DNA of 8,653 bases from Phycisphaerales bacterium. GTDB lineage: Bacteria > Planctomycetota > Phycisphaerae > Phycisphaerales > SM1A02. The notes beneath the pieces were generated by a model. It searched no databases, was not told where the DNA came from, and was given only the letters and a program-made list of their open reading frames with translations. Made by a program: the position numbers and the translations under genes. The first letter of the stretch is position 1. Each line of letters begins with the position of its first letter. This document shows positions 1-6,324 of the stretch, one piece after another. The DNA lies in the NCBI GenBank assembly GCA_007125255.1, contig SLDM01000513.1, positions 1-8,653 on the forward strand, read 5' to 3'.

Positions 1-3
1 GCG

Positions 4-561
4 TTGAGTGATCAGAATTCGCGCCCGCAGGGCTACCTCGCGACGACTCTCGGCACGCTCGGAGAACGGAGTGATCGCGATCCGGTTTTCAGCACCGCCG
101 AGGCACTCGACCGTGAACGCTGGCAGGGGGTCGTCATCCATCATCTCGGCGCGCCGGCGGCCAATCCCGATGCCATTCACCGGCGTCACCAGTCGCTGGG
201 TTATGACGGTCTCGGCTACCACTTCGTCATCGGGAACGGCAATGGTCTCGGCGATGGCGTGATCCATGTCGGCTACCGGTGGAACGAGCAGTTGCCGGGC
301 GTCCATACGGTCGGCAGCGAATCGAGTTTCCACAACCGGCATTCAATCGGGATCTGTCTGGTTGGAAACGGTGACCGCCAGCCCTTTACCGACCGGCAGA
401 TGGCCGCGCTGATGAACCTGCTGGAGAGGTTGCAGCATGAATTGGATCTTCCGGCCAAGGCGATTCATCTGCACCGCGATGTCGCCAGTGAGGTCTCGCC
501 CGAGGTGACCAGCCCGGGGCGATACTTCCCGACCTCCCGCCTCCGTGAGCAAATCCGGTAG
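4..561 (+). CDS. Amidase_2/PGRP-fold peptidoglycan-binding protein (N-acetylmuramoyl-L-alanine amidase-like)
   Basis: The 185-residue product matches the amidase_2/PGRP fold, which in active members cleaves the bond between MurNAc and L-Ala of peptidoglycan using zinc. Visible landmarks are VVIHHLGAP (first zinc His at 46 or 47), GYHFVIGNG (71-79), GVHTVG then SIGICLVGNGD (99-124), and LHRDV with the second zinc His at 157. The third ligand, usually the Cys of a CPG..F motif, is Ser170 in TSPGRYFP (codon AGC). Without that Cys the protein may bind rather than cleave peptidoglycan, as in non-catalytic animal PGRPs; this is inference. The TTG start at 4 is uncertain: the frame is open to the left edge, no ribosome binding site can be seen, and the recognisable domain starts only near residue 40, so the true start may lie outside the window. 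No signal peptide or membrane segment is visible in the part seen. Only a weak 5-bp hairpin (573-577/585-589) follows, without a T tract. Confidence 0.82.
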   Translation: MSDQNSRPQGYLATTLGTLGERSDRDPVFSTAEALDRERWQGVVIHHLGAPAANPDAIHRRHQSLGYDGLGYHFVIGNGNGLGDGVIHVGYRWNEQLPGVHTVGSESSFHNRHSIGICLVGNGDRQPFTDRQMAALMNLLERLQHELDLPAKAIHLHRDVASEVSPEVTSPGRYFPTSRLREQIR

Positions 562-809
562 ATTCCCGGTTGCCCGGCTCACATCCGGGGGTTACTCTTC
601 CTGAGTCATTTCTTCACCCGGGGTCGCGATGGTGTGGGCAATCATGATGATTGCACCGCAGGTTGGTGCCACGAACGCACCACAAATGGACATTGTCTCC
701 AATTTCCCCCCTCCCGAGTCCGGGGACCGACGATATCCTGTGTGATTCGGCCGGTCATCCGCCTCTCTTCCTGGCTCCAGCTCCGGCCCTGGCGACTTCT
801 GGTTTCTCA

Positions 810-1721
810 ATGCGGAATGGACGGAACATTGCGGGTTTTCGCGTCCTCGCTCACCTCGGCGACGGGGCGGCGTCGGAGATGTTTGCCGTCCAGGATCCCA
901 AGAGCAAGCAGGTCTGGGCCCTGAAGTACGTCGTGCGCAAGGATGAGAAGGACCAGCGATTCCTGGAACAGGTCGAGCAGGAGTACCTCGTCGGCGCCAA
1001 ACTGGACCACGAGAATATCCGGCGCGTCTACCGGATGATCCGACACCGGAAATTTTTCAAGACCTGCGCCATTTCGCTTCTGATGGAGTACATCGATGCG
1101 CAATCGCTCGATGCACGCCTGCCCAAAACGCAGGCGCAAGCGGTGCGGATCTTCATCCAGGTGGCGCGCGGGCTCGCGCACATGCATGGGCGCGGCTTCG
1201 TGCATGCGGATATCAAGCCCAACAATATTCTCGTGTCGGAAAAGGACGAGGTGAAAGTCATCGACCTCGGTCAGGCGTGCCCCATCGGTACGGTGAAGAA
1301 GCGGATCCAGGGGACGCCCGGGTACATGGCCCCGGAGCAGGCCCACCGCGATGCGGTCTCCCCCCAGACGGACATCTACAACGTCGGCGCGACGATGTAC
1401 TGGGTGCTGGTTCGTGAGGTGATTCCGACGGCACTGCCGCCCCAGGACAGCAATAACAGCCTGTACTCCGGCGCCGTGGATGTGGAGATGCTCGAACTGC
1501 CGACGCCGCCGCATGAAAAGAACCCCAACATCCACCCCCTTCTTTCGAAGCAGATCCTGGATTGCGTCCTGATCAAACCGGAGGATCGGCCGGAGTCGAT
1601 GGAAGTGGTCGTGAATCGCCTCGAATTGATCGCCGATGTCCTGGAGAACCCGGAAAATGCCGGCGAGGCCCGAGATGCGGCCGGTCCGGTCGGGACTCGA
1701 GATCGCCGCTCCAGCGCGTGA
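810..1721 (+). CDS. Free-standing Ser/Thr protein kinase (PknB-like, non-RD)
   Basis: The 303-residue product is a eukaryotic-type (Hanks) protein kinase that phosphorylates Ser/Thr of unknown partners. In order it shows a glycine loop (GDGAAS, 17-22), the ATP-anchoring Lys39 in WALK, a likely helix-C Glu58, the catalytic loop HADIKPNN (132-139, Asp134 and Asn139), the metal-binding DLG (152-154), and GTPGYMAPE (168-176). All catalytic residues are present, so it should be active. The usual HRD Arg is Ala133 and DFG reads DLG; Thr161 and Thr169 lie in the activation segment. There is no transmembrane helix, PASTA, TPR or other sensor domain, so it should be cytoplasmic; the last 25 or so residues are an unstructured tail. 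The ATG at 810 was chosen because it lies directly before the kinase fold. The frame runs open back to a TTG at 651, but those 53 residues are Pro-rich and resemble no kinase extension. No clear Shine-Dalgarno precedes 810. Confidence 0.9.
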   Translation: MRNGRNIAGFRVLAHLGDGAASEMFAVQDPKSKQVWALKYVVRKDEKDQRFLEQVEQEYLVGAKLDHENIRRVYRMIRHRKFFKTCAISLLMEYIDAQSLDARLPKTQAQAVRIFIQVARGLAHMHGRGFVHADIKPNNILVSEKDEVKVIDLGQACPIGTVKKRIQGTPGYMAPEQAHRDAVSPQTDIYNVGATMYWVLVREVIPTALPPQDSNNSLYSGAVDVEMLELPTPPHEKNPNIHPLLSKQILDCVLIKPEDRPESMEVVVNRLELIADVLENPENAGEARDAAGPVGTRDRRSSA

Positions 1722-1756
1722 GGTCTCGGCGGGCGCCTCCCGCGCTCGAACCTCGT

Positions 1757-1794
1757 CTCCGCGGCGCTCCTTCCGGTGCCGGCGGAGCGCGGAG
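1757..1794. repeat. GC-rich inverted repeat after the kinase gene
   Basis: GCGCTCC (1764-1770) pairs with GGAGCGC (1784-1790). The loop itself contains CCGG-tg-CCGG, and the stem can extend through CTCC (1757-1760) and GGAG (1791-1794) over a 3-base bulge. An alternative register pairs CTCCGCG (1757-1763) with CGCGGAG (1788-1794). It begins 36 bases after the kinase stop, so it may protect or end the transcript. It lacks the T tract of an intrinsic terminator, so it is not called as one. Confidence 0.5.
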
Positions 1795-2183
1795 GCCCGG
1801 TGGAGCCACGAGGCTGTTTCTGCCGGCCGGCAAGCGCCCGTTCCACTTCGTCCGGTTGAAGACGGAATGGAAGGCCCTGCTTGAAGGGCATAAGGAGGGC
1901 ATGAAAAGACGATTGCCACTGCCCTGGGGGGGAGCCCGGTGAAGTCGGCAGGATCCAGCGTTTCGAGTTCGGATTTCTTTTGGTCTCTCCCCGTCGAATC
2001 GTGCCCCGCGTTATCAGATGCGAATCTTTCCAATGTCGCGAATCTTCACAGATTCACCGAAATAACCCCCGGTACCGGTCGTTGATCCGGATACGACTCG
2101 ATTCAGAGGTGTGCGCTGCGCGCCCGGCGGATCGGGAGACCGTTCTCCCGCCAGCCCGGCACGTGCCTCTGGCCCCAATCTTT

Positions 2184-2242
2184 GGGCCAGATTTGGGGCC
2201 AGATTTGGGGCCAGCTTCAGGGCCAGCTTTGGGCCAGACTAT
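2184..2242. repeat. 12-bp tandem repeats with GGGCCAG core
   Basis: About five head-to-tail copies: GGGCCAGATTTG (2184-2195), the same again (2196-2207), GGGCCAGCTTCA (2208-2219), GGGCCAGCTTT (2220-2230) and GGGCCAGACTAT (2231-2242). Just upstream, GGCCCCAA (2171-2178) can pair with TTGGGGCC (2193-2200) into an 8-bp stem. The array lies about 195-250 bases before the start of the DUF1573-ankyrin lipoprotein gene. It could be a cluster of regulator sites or simply a replication-slippage product. The sequence does not decide between them. Confidence 0.75.
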
Positions 2243-2423
2243 CTTTGGTCGTCTTCGATGATCCCGGTCGTTTCGAGCCCGCCGATGGCCCGCCCGATGG
2301 CCAGATGAGAGTCCCGGTCAGATTTTCCGGCCGATCTATTGGCCGAATGAGTGCGAGTGATTGCGTAAGAATGAAGGTTCCGAAAGTATGCCGATGCCGT
2401 CCGCTGAGCGCGAGCATCAAACG

Positions 2424-2430
2424 AAGGAGA
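2424..2430 (+). promoter_or_regulatory. Ribosome binding site that fixes the lipoprotein start
   Basis: AAGGAGA lies 6 bases before the ATG at 2437. It decides this start over the open frame that reaches back to 2182, because the ATG also opens directly into a lipoprotein signal peptide. Confidence 0.8.
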
Positions 2431-2436
2431 ACACGT

Positions 2437-4158
2437 ATGGACTGCAGGTTGCTTGGACTTTCAACGGCCGCGATGGGCTTGCTGGCCCTCTCGCTGATCA
2501 CCGGCTGCACCGACGCCGAGACGAGTGATGACGCATCGGGTGACGCATCGACAGTTGCCGCGGCAGGCAGTGGTGAAGCCGATCGCTCCGAGTCGGCGGC
2601 CGAGTCCCGCCGCCGGGCCGCGGAACGGGCGCGGGAACGCATGCGCGAGCGCGGCGATGATGATGAAGCCGCCGGCGATGCGCCGGGAGCGGCAGAGGAT
2701 CGCGTGTTCATCGTCGCCGAACCCTCCACGCTCGAGCTGGGCGAGATTCCGACCAACTCCTCCAAGGCGGGCACGGTCAAGCTGCGAAATGTCAGCGATC
2801 GGCCAGTGACGGTCCTGAACTCCCGGACCTCCTGCGGCTGCACCGTGGCGAACGTACCGACCGGTGAGGCGATCGCTCCGGGTGAATCCGTGGAGATCGA
2901 AGTCAGTCTTCGGGCAAGCGGACGTCCCGAGGTTCTTCAGAAGACCGTGACGTTCATGTTCGAGGAGCAGGACCCGCTCCAGATGACGGTGCGCGGCCAG
3001 GCCATCTCCTTCGTCACGATGGAGCCGACCGTCCTGACCCCGCGCGACAATTCAGAGACCACGGTGACGCTGAAGTCAGCCGACGGAGATGCGTTCCGCA
3101 TCACTTCGATGCATCCGCCCATCGCCCGGAACTTCTCCAGCGATGAGGCGAAGTCCGAGCACGAACTGGTCCTGTCCTGGGAGCAGTGGGAAGAACACGG
3201 CCAGGCGCGGCGCGTTCTCTTTTACGTCGATCATCCCAAGACGGCGATGGTGACCGCGACGATCCGGGTGCCGGTCGCCGATCGTGAATCCCGGGCCGCG
3301 GGCCGGGGTGATCTCGGTAATCAGCTAAGCCCGCGCCGGGAGGGTGGCCCCTCGCGCCAGCCTCAGGACCTGTTCTCGCTGATCGAGAACGGGCGAACCG
3401 ACGCGTTCCTGGCCCAGTTCGATTCGGACCGGGACGTTGATGAAACCAATCGCCGCGGCGTGACGCTTCTCAGCATGGCGGCGAGCCAGGGTAATCTTGA
3501 AATCATGAAGGCCCTGATCGACGCCGGCGCCGATGTTCACATCGCCGATCAGCGCGGTCGTACGGCGCTCATCGAGGCGGCCCAGTCGAACAACCCCGAA
3601 GCGGTCCGATTGCTGATCGAAGAAGGTGCCGATCTGGATGCGCAGGACCAGGGGATGGGTGTTTCCGCGCTGGGATGGGCCGCGGGCTTCGGCCGACCGG
3701 ACTCGGTTCGCCTCCTGGTCGACCACGGCGCCCGGACCGACATCATCGGCCCGACGACCGGATTCACGCCCATGTCCATGGCGGCCGGTTTCGGTCGTTA
3801 CTCCGAGTCGATCGAGATCCTCGCCAAGGCCGGAGCCGATCTGGAACGCCCCTGCCGGTTGCAGGGCCTGACGCCGATCATGCACGCGATCCGGACGGGT
3901 CGTGCCAACAACGTGAGCACCCTCATTGACCTTGGCGTCGATCTGGAAGCCCGCGCGGACAGCGGAATGACGCCGTTGCTCCTGGCATGCAGTGTGTCCG
4001 CAGTCACGCTTGATATCGTCATGGCGCTGGTTGACGGTGGGGCGGACCTGACCGCCAAGGACCGTGACGGCCGTACCGCCCTCGAACTGGCGCAGCGCCG
4101 AACCGATCCCCGCGCCGAACCGATCGTCACGTATCTCAAGGAGCTGACGGGCGGCTGA
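2437..4158 (+). CDS. DUF1573-ankyrin repeat lipoprotein
   Basis: The 573-residue product is a predicted secreted lipoprotein. Its signal peptide (1-23) ends in the lipobox ITGC, with Cys24 as the lipidated residue. The next residues, Thr and Asp, do not give an Asp at +2, so it is not marked for inner-membrane retention by that rule. A Ser/Ala/Asp-rich linker and a highly charged Arg/Glu segment (about 52-75) follow. Residues about 92-160 match DUF1573, an Ig-like fold, with its hallmark SCGCT (Cys133, Cys135) and a PGES turn. A second beta-rich stretch covers about 190-280. Residues about 310-572 form some six ankyrin repeats plus end caps, seen as G-x-T-P/A-L openings at 374, 442, 477, 510 and 545 and GAD turns. 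Ankyrin repeats bind proteins, so a scaffold role in the periplasm or at the cell surface is likely; the partner is unknown. It stands alone with its own ribosome binding site and terminator. The family assignment is firm; the function is open. Confidence 0.92.
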   Translation: MDCRLLGLSTAAMGLLALSLITGCTDAETSDDASGDASTVAAAGSGEADRSESAAESRRRAAERARERMRERGDDDEAAGDAPGAAEDRVFIVAEPSTLELGEIPTNSSKAGTVKLRNVSDRPVTVLNSRTSCGCTVANVPTGEAIAPGESVEIEVSLRASGRPEVLQKTVTFMFEEQDPLQMTVRGQAISFVTMEPTVLTPRDNSETTVTLKSADGDAFRITSMHPPIARNFSSDEAKSEHELVLSWEQWEEHGQARRVLFYVDHPKTAMVTATIRVPVADRESRAAGRGDLGNQLSPRREGGPSRQPQDLFSLIENGRTDAFLAQFDSDRDVDETNRRGVTLLSMAASQGNLEIMKALIDAGADVHIADQRGRTALIEAAQSNNPEAVRLLIEEGADLDAQDQGMGVSALGWAAGFGRPDSVRLLVDHGARTDIIGPTTGFTPMSMAAGFGRYSESIEILAKAGADLERPCRLQGLTPIMHAIRTGRANNVSTLIDLGVDLEARADSGMTPLLLACSVSAVTLDIVMALVDGGADLTAKDRDGRTALELAQRRTDPRAEPIVTYLKELTGG

Positions 4159-4215
4159 TGCCTCCGGGCAGACGAAGCTCCTCGGAATCCGGCGGGATGT
4201 ACTGAACCAATCTGA

Positions 4216-4251
4216 AACGCGTCCGTCCCTTGGGGACGGACGCGTTCTTTT
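4216..4251 (+). terminator. Strong intrinsic terminator after the lipoprotein gene
   Basis: A perfect 14-bp stem, AACGCGTCCGTCCC (4216-4229) with GGGACGGACGCGTT (4233-4246), has a 3-base loop and is followed by CTTTT. It starts 57 bases after the stop codon at 4158 and separates the lipoprotein gene from the carboxypeptidase gene. Confidence 0.93.
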
Positions 4252-4273
4252 ATGATCGCCTTCGCGCCGTGCG

Positions 4274-4322
4274 GGCCCGGACACCGGGCCGGCAGCGGTA
4301 TGATGCCATCCCCGCCGCTGCC
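4274..4322. repeat. Two adjacent hairpins in the leader of the carboxypeptidase gene
   Basis: GGCCCGG (4274-4280) pairs with CCGGGCC (4284-4290) over the loop ACA. Directly next to it, GGCAGCGG (4291-4298) pairs with CCGCTGCC (4315-4322) over 16 bases. No T tract follows either, so they are not called terminators. They could be leader RNA structure or part of the promoter region; nothing in the sequence ties them to a known riboswitch. Confidence 0.45.
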
Positions 4323-4355
4323 TGCGGCAACCATCCCCCCCAGCCAACAGGAAGT

Positions 4356-4380
4356 CACCAGAAGACACCAGAAGAAAGGA
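4356..4380 (+). promoter_or_regulatory. Ribosome binding site preceded by a 10-bp tandem duplication
   Basis: CACCAGAAGA occurs twice in tandem (4356-4365, 4366-4375). The second copy runs into AAAGGA (4375-4380), which lies 7 bases before the ATG at 4388 and serves as the Shine-Dalgarno sequence of the carboxypeptidase gene. Confidence 0.7.
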
Positions 4381-4387
4381 CCCCGGC

Positions 4388-5947
4388 ATGAGCCAAACCA
4401 GCGCCGCTGACCCGAAGGTCTCACCCACCGCCGACCACCGGGACTACCAGGCACTCCGGAAACGCAGTCATGAGTGCCACCTGCTCGCCAGCAGCGCGTC
4501 GATCCTGAGCTGGGACCGCGAAGTCATGATGCCCGAAGGCGGCATCGAGCTCCGCAGCGACCAGATCTCACTGCTCGCGCGGTTGTATCACGAGCGGATG
4601 ACCTCGCCGGAGATCGGCGATCTGATCGCGGCGTGTGAAGCCGATGAATCCCTGTCGGCCGATCCGCTCTCGCCGGAAGCGGTCAACCTGCGGGAATGGC
4701 GCCGCCAGTATGACCGTCAGGTCCGGCTGCCCAGTTCCCTGATCGAAGAGGAAGCGGCGCTGGCGAGTCGGGGGCAGCACGCCTGGGCTGAAGCGCGGAA
4801 GAACGACGACTTCAATCACTTCAAGCCGTTTCTGGAAAAGGGACTCGATCTTCTGAAACGGAAGGCGGAGTGTTACGGCTGGGATGACCCCGGTGAGCCG
4901 TGGGACGCACTGGCCGAAGACTACGAGCCGGGCTGTACGGCCGCGCAGGTTGCCGAAGTATTCACGCCATTGCGCACGGATCTGAAATCGCTTCTGGATG
5001 AGTTGATGGGAAGTTCCACGCAGCCGAGCAATGCGTTCAATGAACTGAAGCTGCCGCAGGAGGATCAGAGGAAATTCGTCGAGTTCGTGGCCCGTTCGAT
5101 TGGATTTGATTTCCACCGCGGTCGGCTGGATGTTTCCACACATCCGTTCTGCAGCGGCACGCATCCCGGCGACGTGCGTCTCACGACGCGCTTTCATGAT
5201 GACAACGTCAATGACGCCCTCGGCTCGACGATGCACGAGGCGGGCCACGGCATGTACGAACAGGGCCTTCCCGCCGAGCATGCGGGGACGCCGATGGGCC
5301 GCGCCGTTTCCCTGGGCATTCACGAGAGTCAAAGCCGCCTCTGGGAAAACCAGGTCGGCCGCAGCCGCGCGTTCTGGAACTGGCTCTCTCCCCGGCTGGG
5401 AGAGTTCTTCGGAGAGGCGACCTCGTCTCTCTCGCAGGAGGATGTCTACGCCGGCGCCAACCGCGTGAAGCCCGATTTCATCCGGGTCGAAGCCGACGAG
5501 GCCACCTACAACATGCACATCATGATCCGATTCGAACTTGAGCGGGCCATGATGAACGGTCAGCTCGACGTTGCGGATCTGCCGGGCGCCTGGAAGGAGA
5601 AGTACCGGGAGTACCTCGGCCTGGATGTCCCCGATGATCGTCGCGGCTGTCTGCAGGACGTTCACTGGTCGATGCTCTCGATGGGGTACTTCCCGACCTA
5701 TACCCTCGGCAATCTCTACAGCGCTCAACTGTTTGAGTCGGCACTCGAAGCGATTCCGGATCTGGAGTCCCGGTTCGAGCGGGGCGAGTTCGGCGCGCTG
5801 AAGACGTGGCTCAATGACAACGTTCACGCGCACGGCCAGCGCTACCGCGCGGCTGAGCTGTGCGAACACGTCACCGGCAAGCCGCTTTCCGCCGAACCTC
5901 TGCTGCGTCACCTGCGCGGCAAGCTCAAGCCGATCTACGGCCTCTGA
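4388..5947 (+). CDS. M32 family metallocarboxypeptidase (carboxypeptidase Taq type)
   Basis: The 519-residue product is a zinc carboxypeptidase of family M32, which removes residues from the C-termini of peptides in the cytoplasm, usually as a dimer. Length and motif order fit the family over its whole length: HPF (252-254), DVRLTTR (262-268), the zinc site HEAGH (283-287, His283, His287 and catalytic Glu284), IHESQSRLWEN (311-321, Glu313 the third zinc ligand), IRVEADEATY (365-374), LQDVHWS (422-428) and GYFPTYTLGN (433-442). There is no signal peptide or membrane segment. The start at 4388 is set by AAAGGA at 4375-4380; the first 17 or so residues are a polar extension before the family-like helices. 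It stands as a single transcription unit between terminators at 4216-4251 and 6024-6065. A role in peptide recycling is the ordinary inference. No key residue is missing. Confidence 0.97.
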   Translation: MSQTSAADPKVSPTADHRDYQALRKRSHECHLLASSASILSWDREVMMPEGGIELRSDQISLLARLYHERMTSPEIGDLIAACEADESLSADPLSPEAVNLREWRRQYDRQVRLPSSLIEEEAALASRGQHAWAEARKNDDFNHFKPFLEKGLDLLKRKAECYGWDDPGEPWDALAEDYEPGCTAAQVAEVFTPLRTDLKSLLDELMGSSTQPSNAFNELKLPQEDQRKFVEFVARSIGFDFHRGRLDVSTHPFCSGTHPGDVRLTTRFHDDNVNDALGSTMHEAGHGMYEQGLPAEHAGTPMGRAVSLGIHESQSRLWENQVGRSRAFWNWLSPRLGEFFGEATSSLSQEDVYAGANRVKPDFIRVEADEATYNMHIMIRFELERAMMNGQLDVADLPGAWKEKYREYLGLDVPDDRRGCLQDVHWSMLSMGYFPTYTLGNLYSAQLFESALEAIPDLESRFERGEFGALKTWLNDNVHAHGQRYRAAELCEHVTGKPLSAEPLLRHLRGKLKPIYGL

Positions 5948-5974
5948 TCGAAGCGCCGGAGGTGGCGCCGGCCC

Positions 5975-5998
5975 GATCGAACGCAAGATCGAACGCAA
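5975..5998. repeat. Perfect 12-bp tandem duplication
   Basis: GATCGAACGCAA occurs twice head to tail (5975-5986 and 5987-5998), 28 bases after the carboxypeptidase stop codon and just before its terminator. Confidence 0.85.
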
Positions 5999-6023
5999 GA
6001 AGTCTGACGAGGAAATTGTTCGG

Positions 6024-6065
6024 GCGTGCGCCTTTCACCTGGTGAAGGGCGCACGCTTTATTTTT
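6024..6065 (+). terminator. Intrinsic terminator after the carboxypeptidase gene
   Basis: GCGTGCGCCTTTCAC (6024-6038) pairs with GTGAAGGGCGCACGC (6042-6056) over the loop CTG. The only non-Watson-Crick pair in the 15-bp stem is one G-U (6033/6047). The hairpin is followed by TTTATTTTT (6057-6065). It begins 77 bases after the stop at 5947. Confidence 0.93.
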
Positions 6066-6104
6066 GACGCTTCGGGACTCTGTGTGGGCCGTTCTCGATC
6101 CCTT

Positions 6105-6178
6105 CCCTCCGTCCCTCCGTCCCTCCGTCACTTCGTCACTTCGTCACTTCGTTACGTCGTTACTTTCCCTCCGTCCCT
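6105..6178. repeat. Octanucleotide tandem repeat array
   Basis: An 8-base period runs through CCCTCCGT three times (6105-6128), CACTTCGT three times (6129-6152) and TACGTCGT once (6153-6160). After a 6-base break (6161-6166) comes CCCTCCGT again (6167-6174) and a half copy (6175-6178). The plus strand is strongly pyrimidine-rich. The blocks differ from each other by base changes but are identical inside, which suggests stepwise expansion by slippage. It lies in the space upstream of the DUF4397 gene. Confidence 0.9.
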
Positions 6179-6315
6179 GACCCACACGACTTCCCGAAGA
6201 CCGTCATTTTTTTCTTGCTCCCATGACTCCCGGCGAAAGGACGATCGAAGCTGACTTGGAGCCGGGCATTCCCGGAGAGGGAGTCAAGCAGCAATCAACT
6301 CTTCGTTCGCAAACA

Positions 6316-6324
6316 GAGAGAGGA
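6316..6324 (+). promoter_or_regulatory. Ribosome binding site of the DUF4397 gene
   Basis: GAGAGAGGA (6316-6324) contains AGGA placed 8 bases before the ATG at 6333. This supports that start, which also opens directly into a signal peptide. Confidence 0.75.

Larger units (their letters stand above)
1722..2436. other. Long intergenic region between kinase and lipoprotein genes
   Basis: These 715 bases hold no convincing gene. Frames that stay open across part of it are Arg/Pro/Ser-rich shadows with no recognisable motif. It does hold several small structured elements: a GC-rich inverted repeat (1757-1794), a direct repeat GCGAATCTT at 2020-2028 and 2038-2046, a hairpin GAATCT-tcac-AGATTC (2040-2055), a perfect palindrome CCGGTACCGG (2069-2078), and the 12-bp repeats at 2184-2242. 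The promoter of the downstream lipoprotein gene must lie here or further upstream, but no clear -35/-10 pair could be picked. Confidence 0.6.

Noticed and set aside
573..589. Hairpin CCCGG/CCGGG after the amidase-like gene as a terminator
   Set aside because: The stem is only 5 bp with a 7-base loop and there is no T tract.
629..745. Small 38-codon frame between the amidase-like and kinase genes (starts MVWAIMMIAP)
   Set aside because: No Shine-Dalgarno, no recognisable motif and no terminator; it cannot be told from chance. Conservation in relatives would be needed.
651..809. N-terminal extension of the kinase back to a TTG at 651
   Set aside because: The 53 residues are Pro-rich and low-similarity in look, with no domain. 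The ATG at 810 sits directly before the kinase fold.
1722..1942. Frameshifted continuation of the kinase in another frame
   Set aside because: The kinase fold is already complete at its stop codon, and the overlapping frame is Arg/Pro/Gly-rich without any domain-like pattern.
807..2033. 408-codon open frame on the minus strand across the kinase gene
   Set aside because: It is an Arg/His/Asp-rich shadow of the kinase reading frame. GC-rich genes commonly leave such frames open on the opposite strand.
2182..2436. N-terminal extension of the DUF1573-ankyrin frame back to a TTG at 2182
   Set aside because: The extension translates the 12-bp DNA repeats into a GQIW/GQLQ pattern and then an Arg-rich stretch. 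The ATG at 2437 has a good ribosome binding site and opens into a lipoprotein signal peptide, which must be N-terminal.
4251..4304. Two TATGAT hexamers (4251-4256, 4299-4304) as -10 boxes for the carboxypeptidase gene
   Set aside because: Neither has a recognisable -35 box at a 16-18 base distance, so a promoter call is not supported.
4568..5998. 476-codon open frame on the minus strand across the carboxypeptidase gene
   Set aside because: Every family motif of M32 is in the plus-strand frame; the minus-strand product shows no domain and has shadow-like composition.
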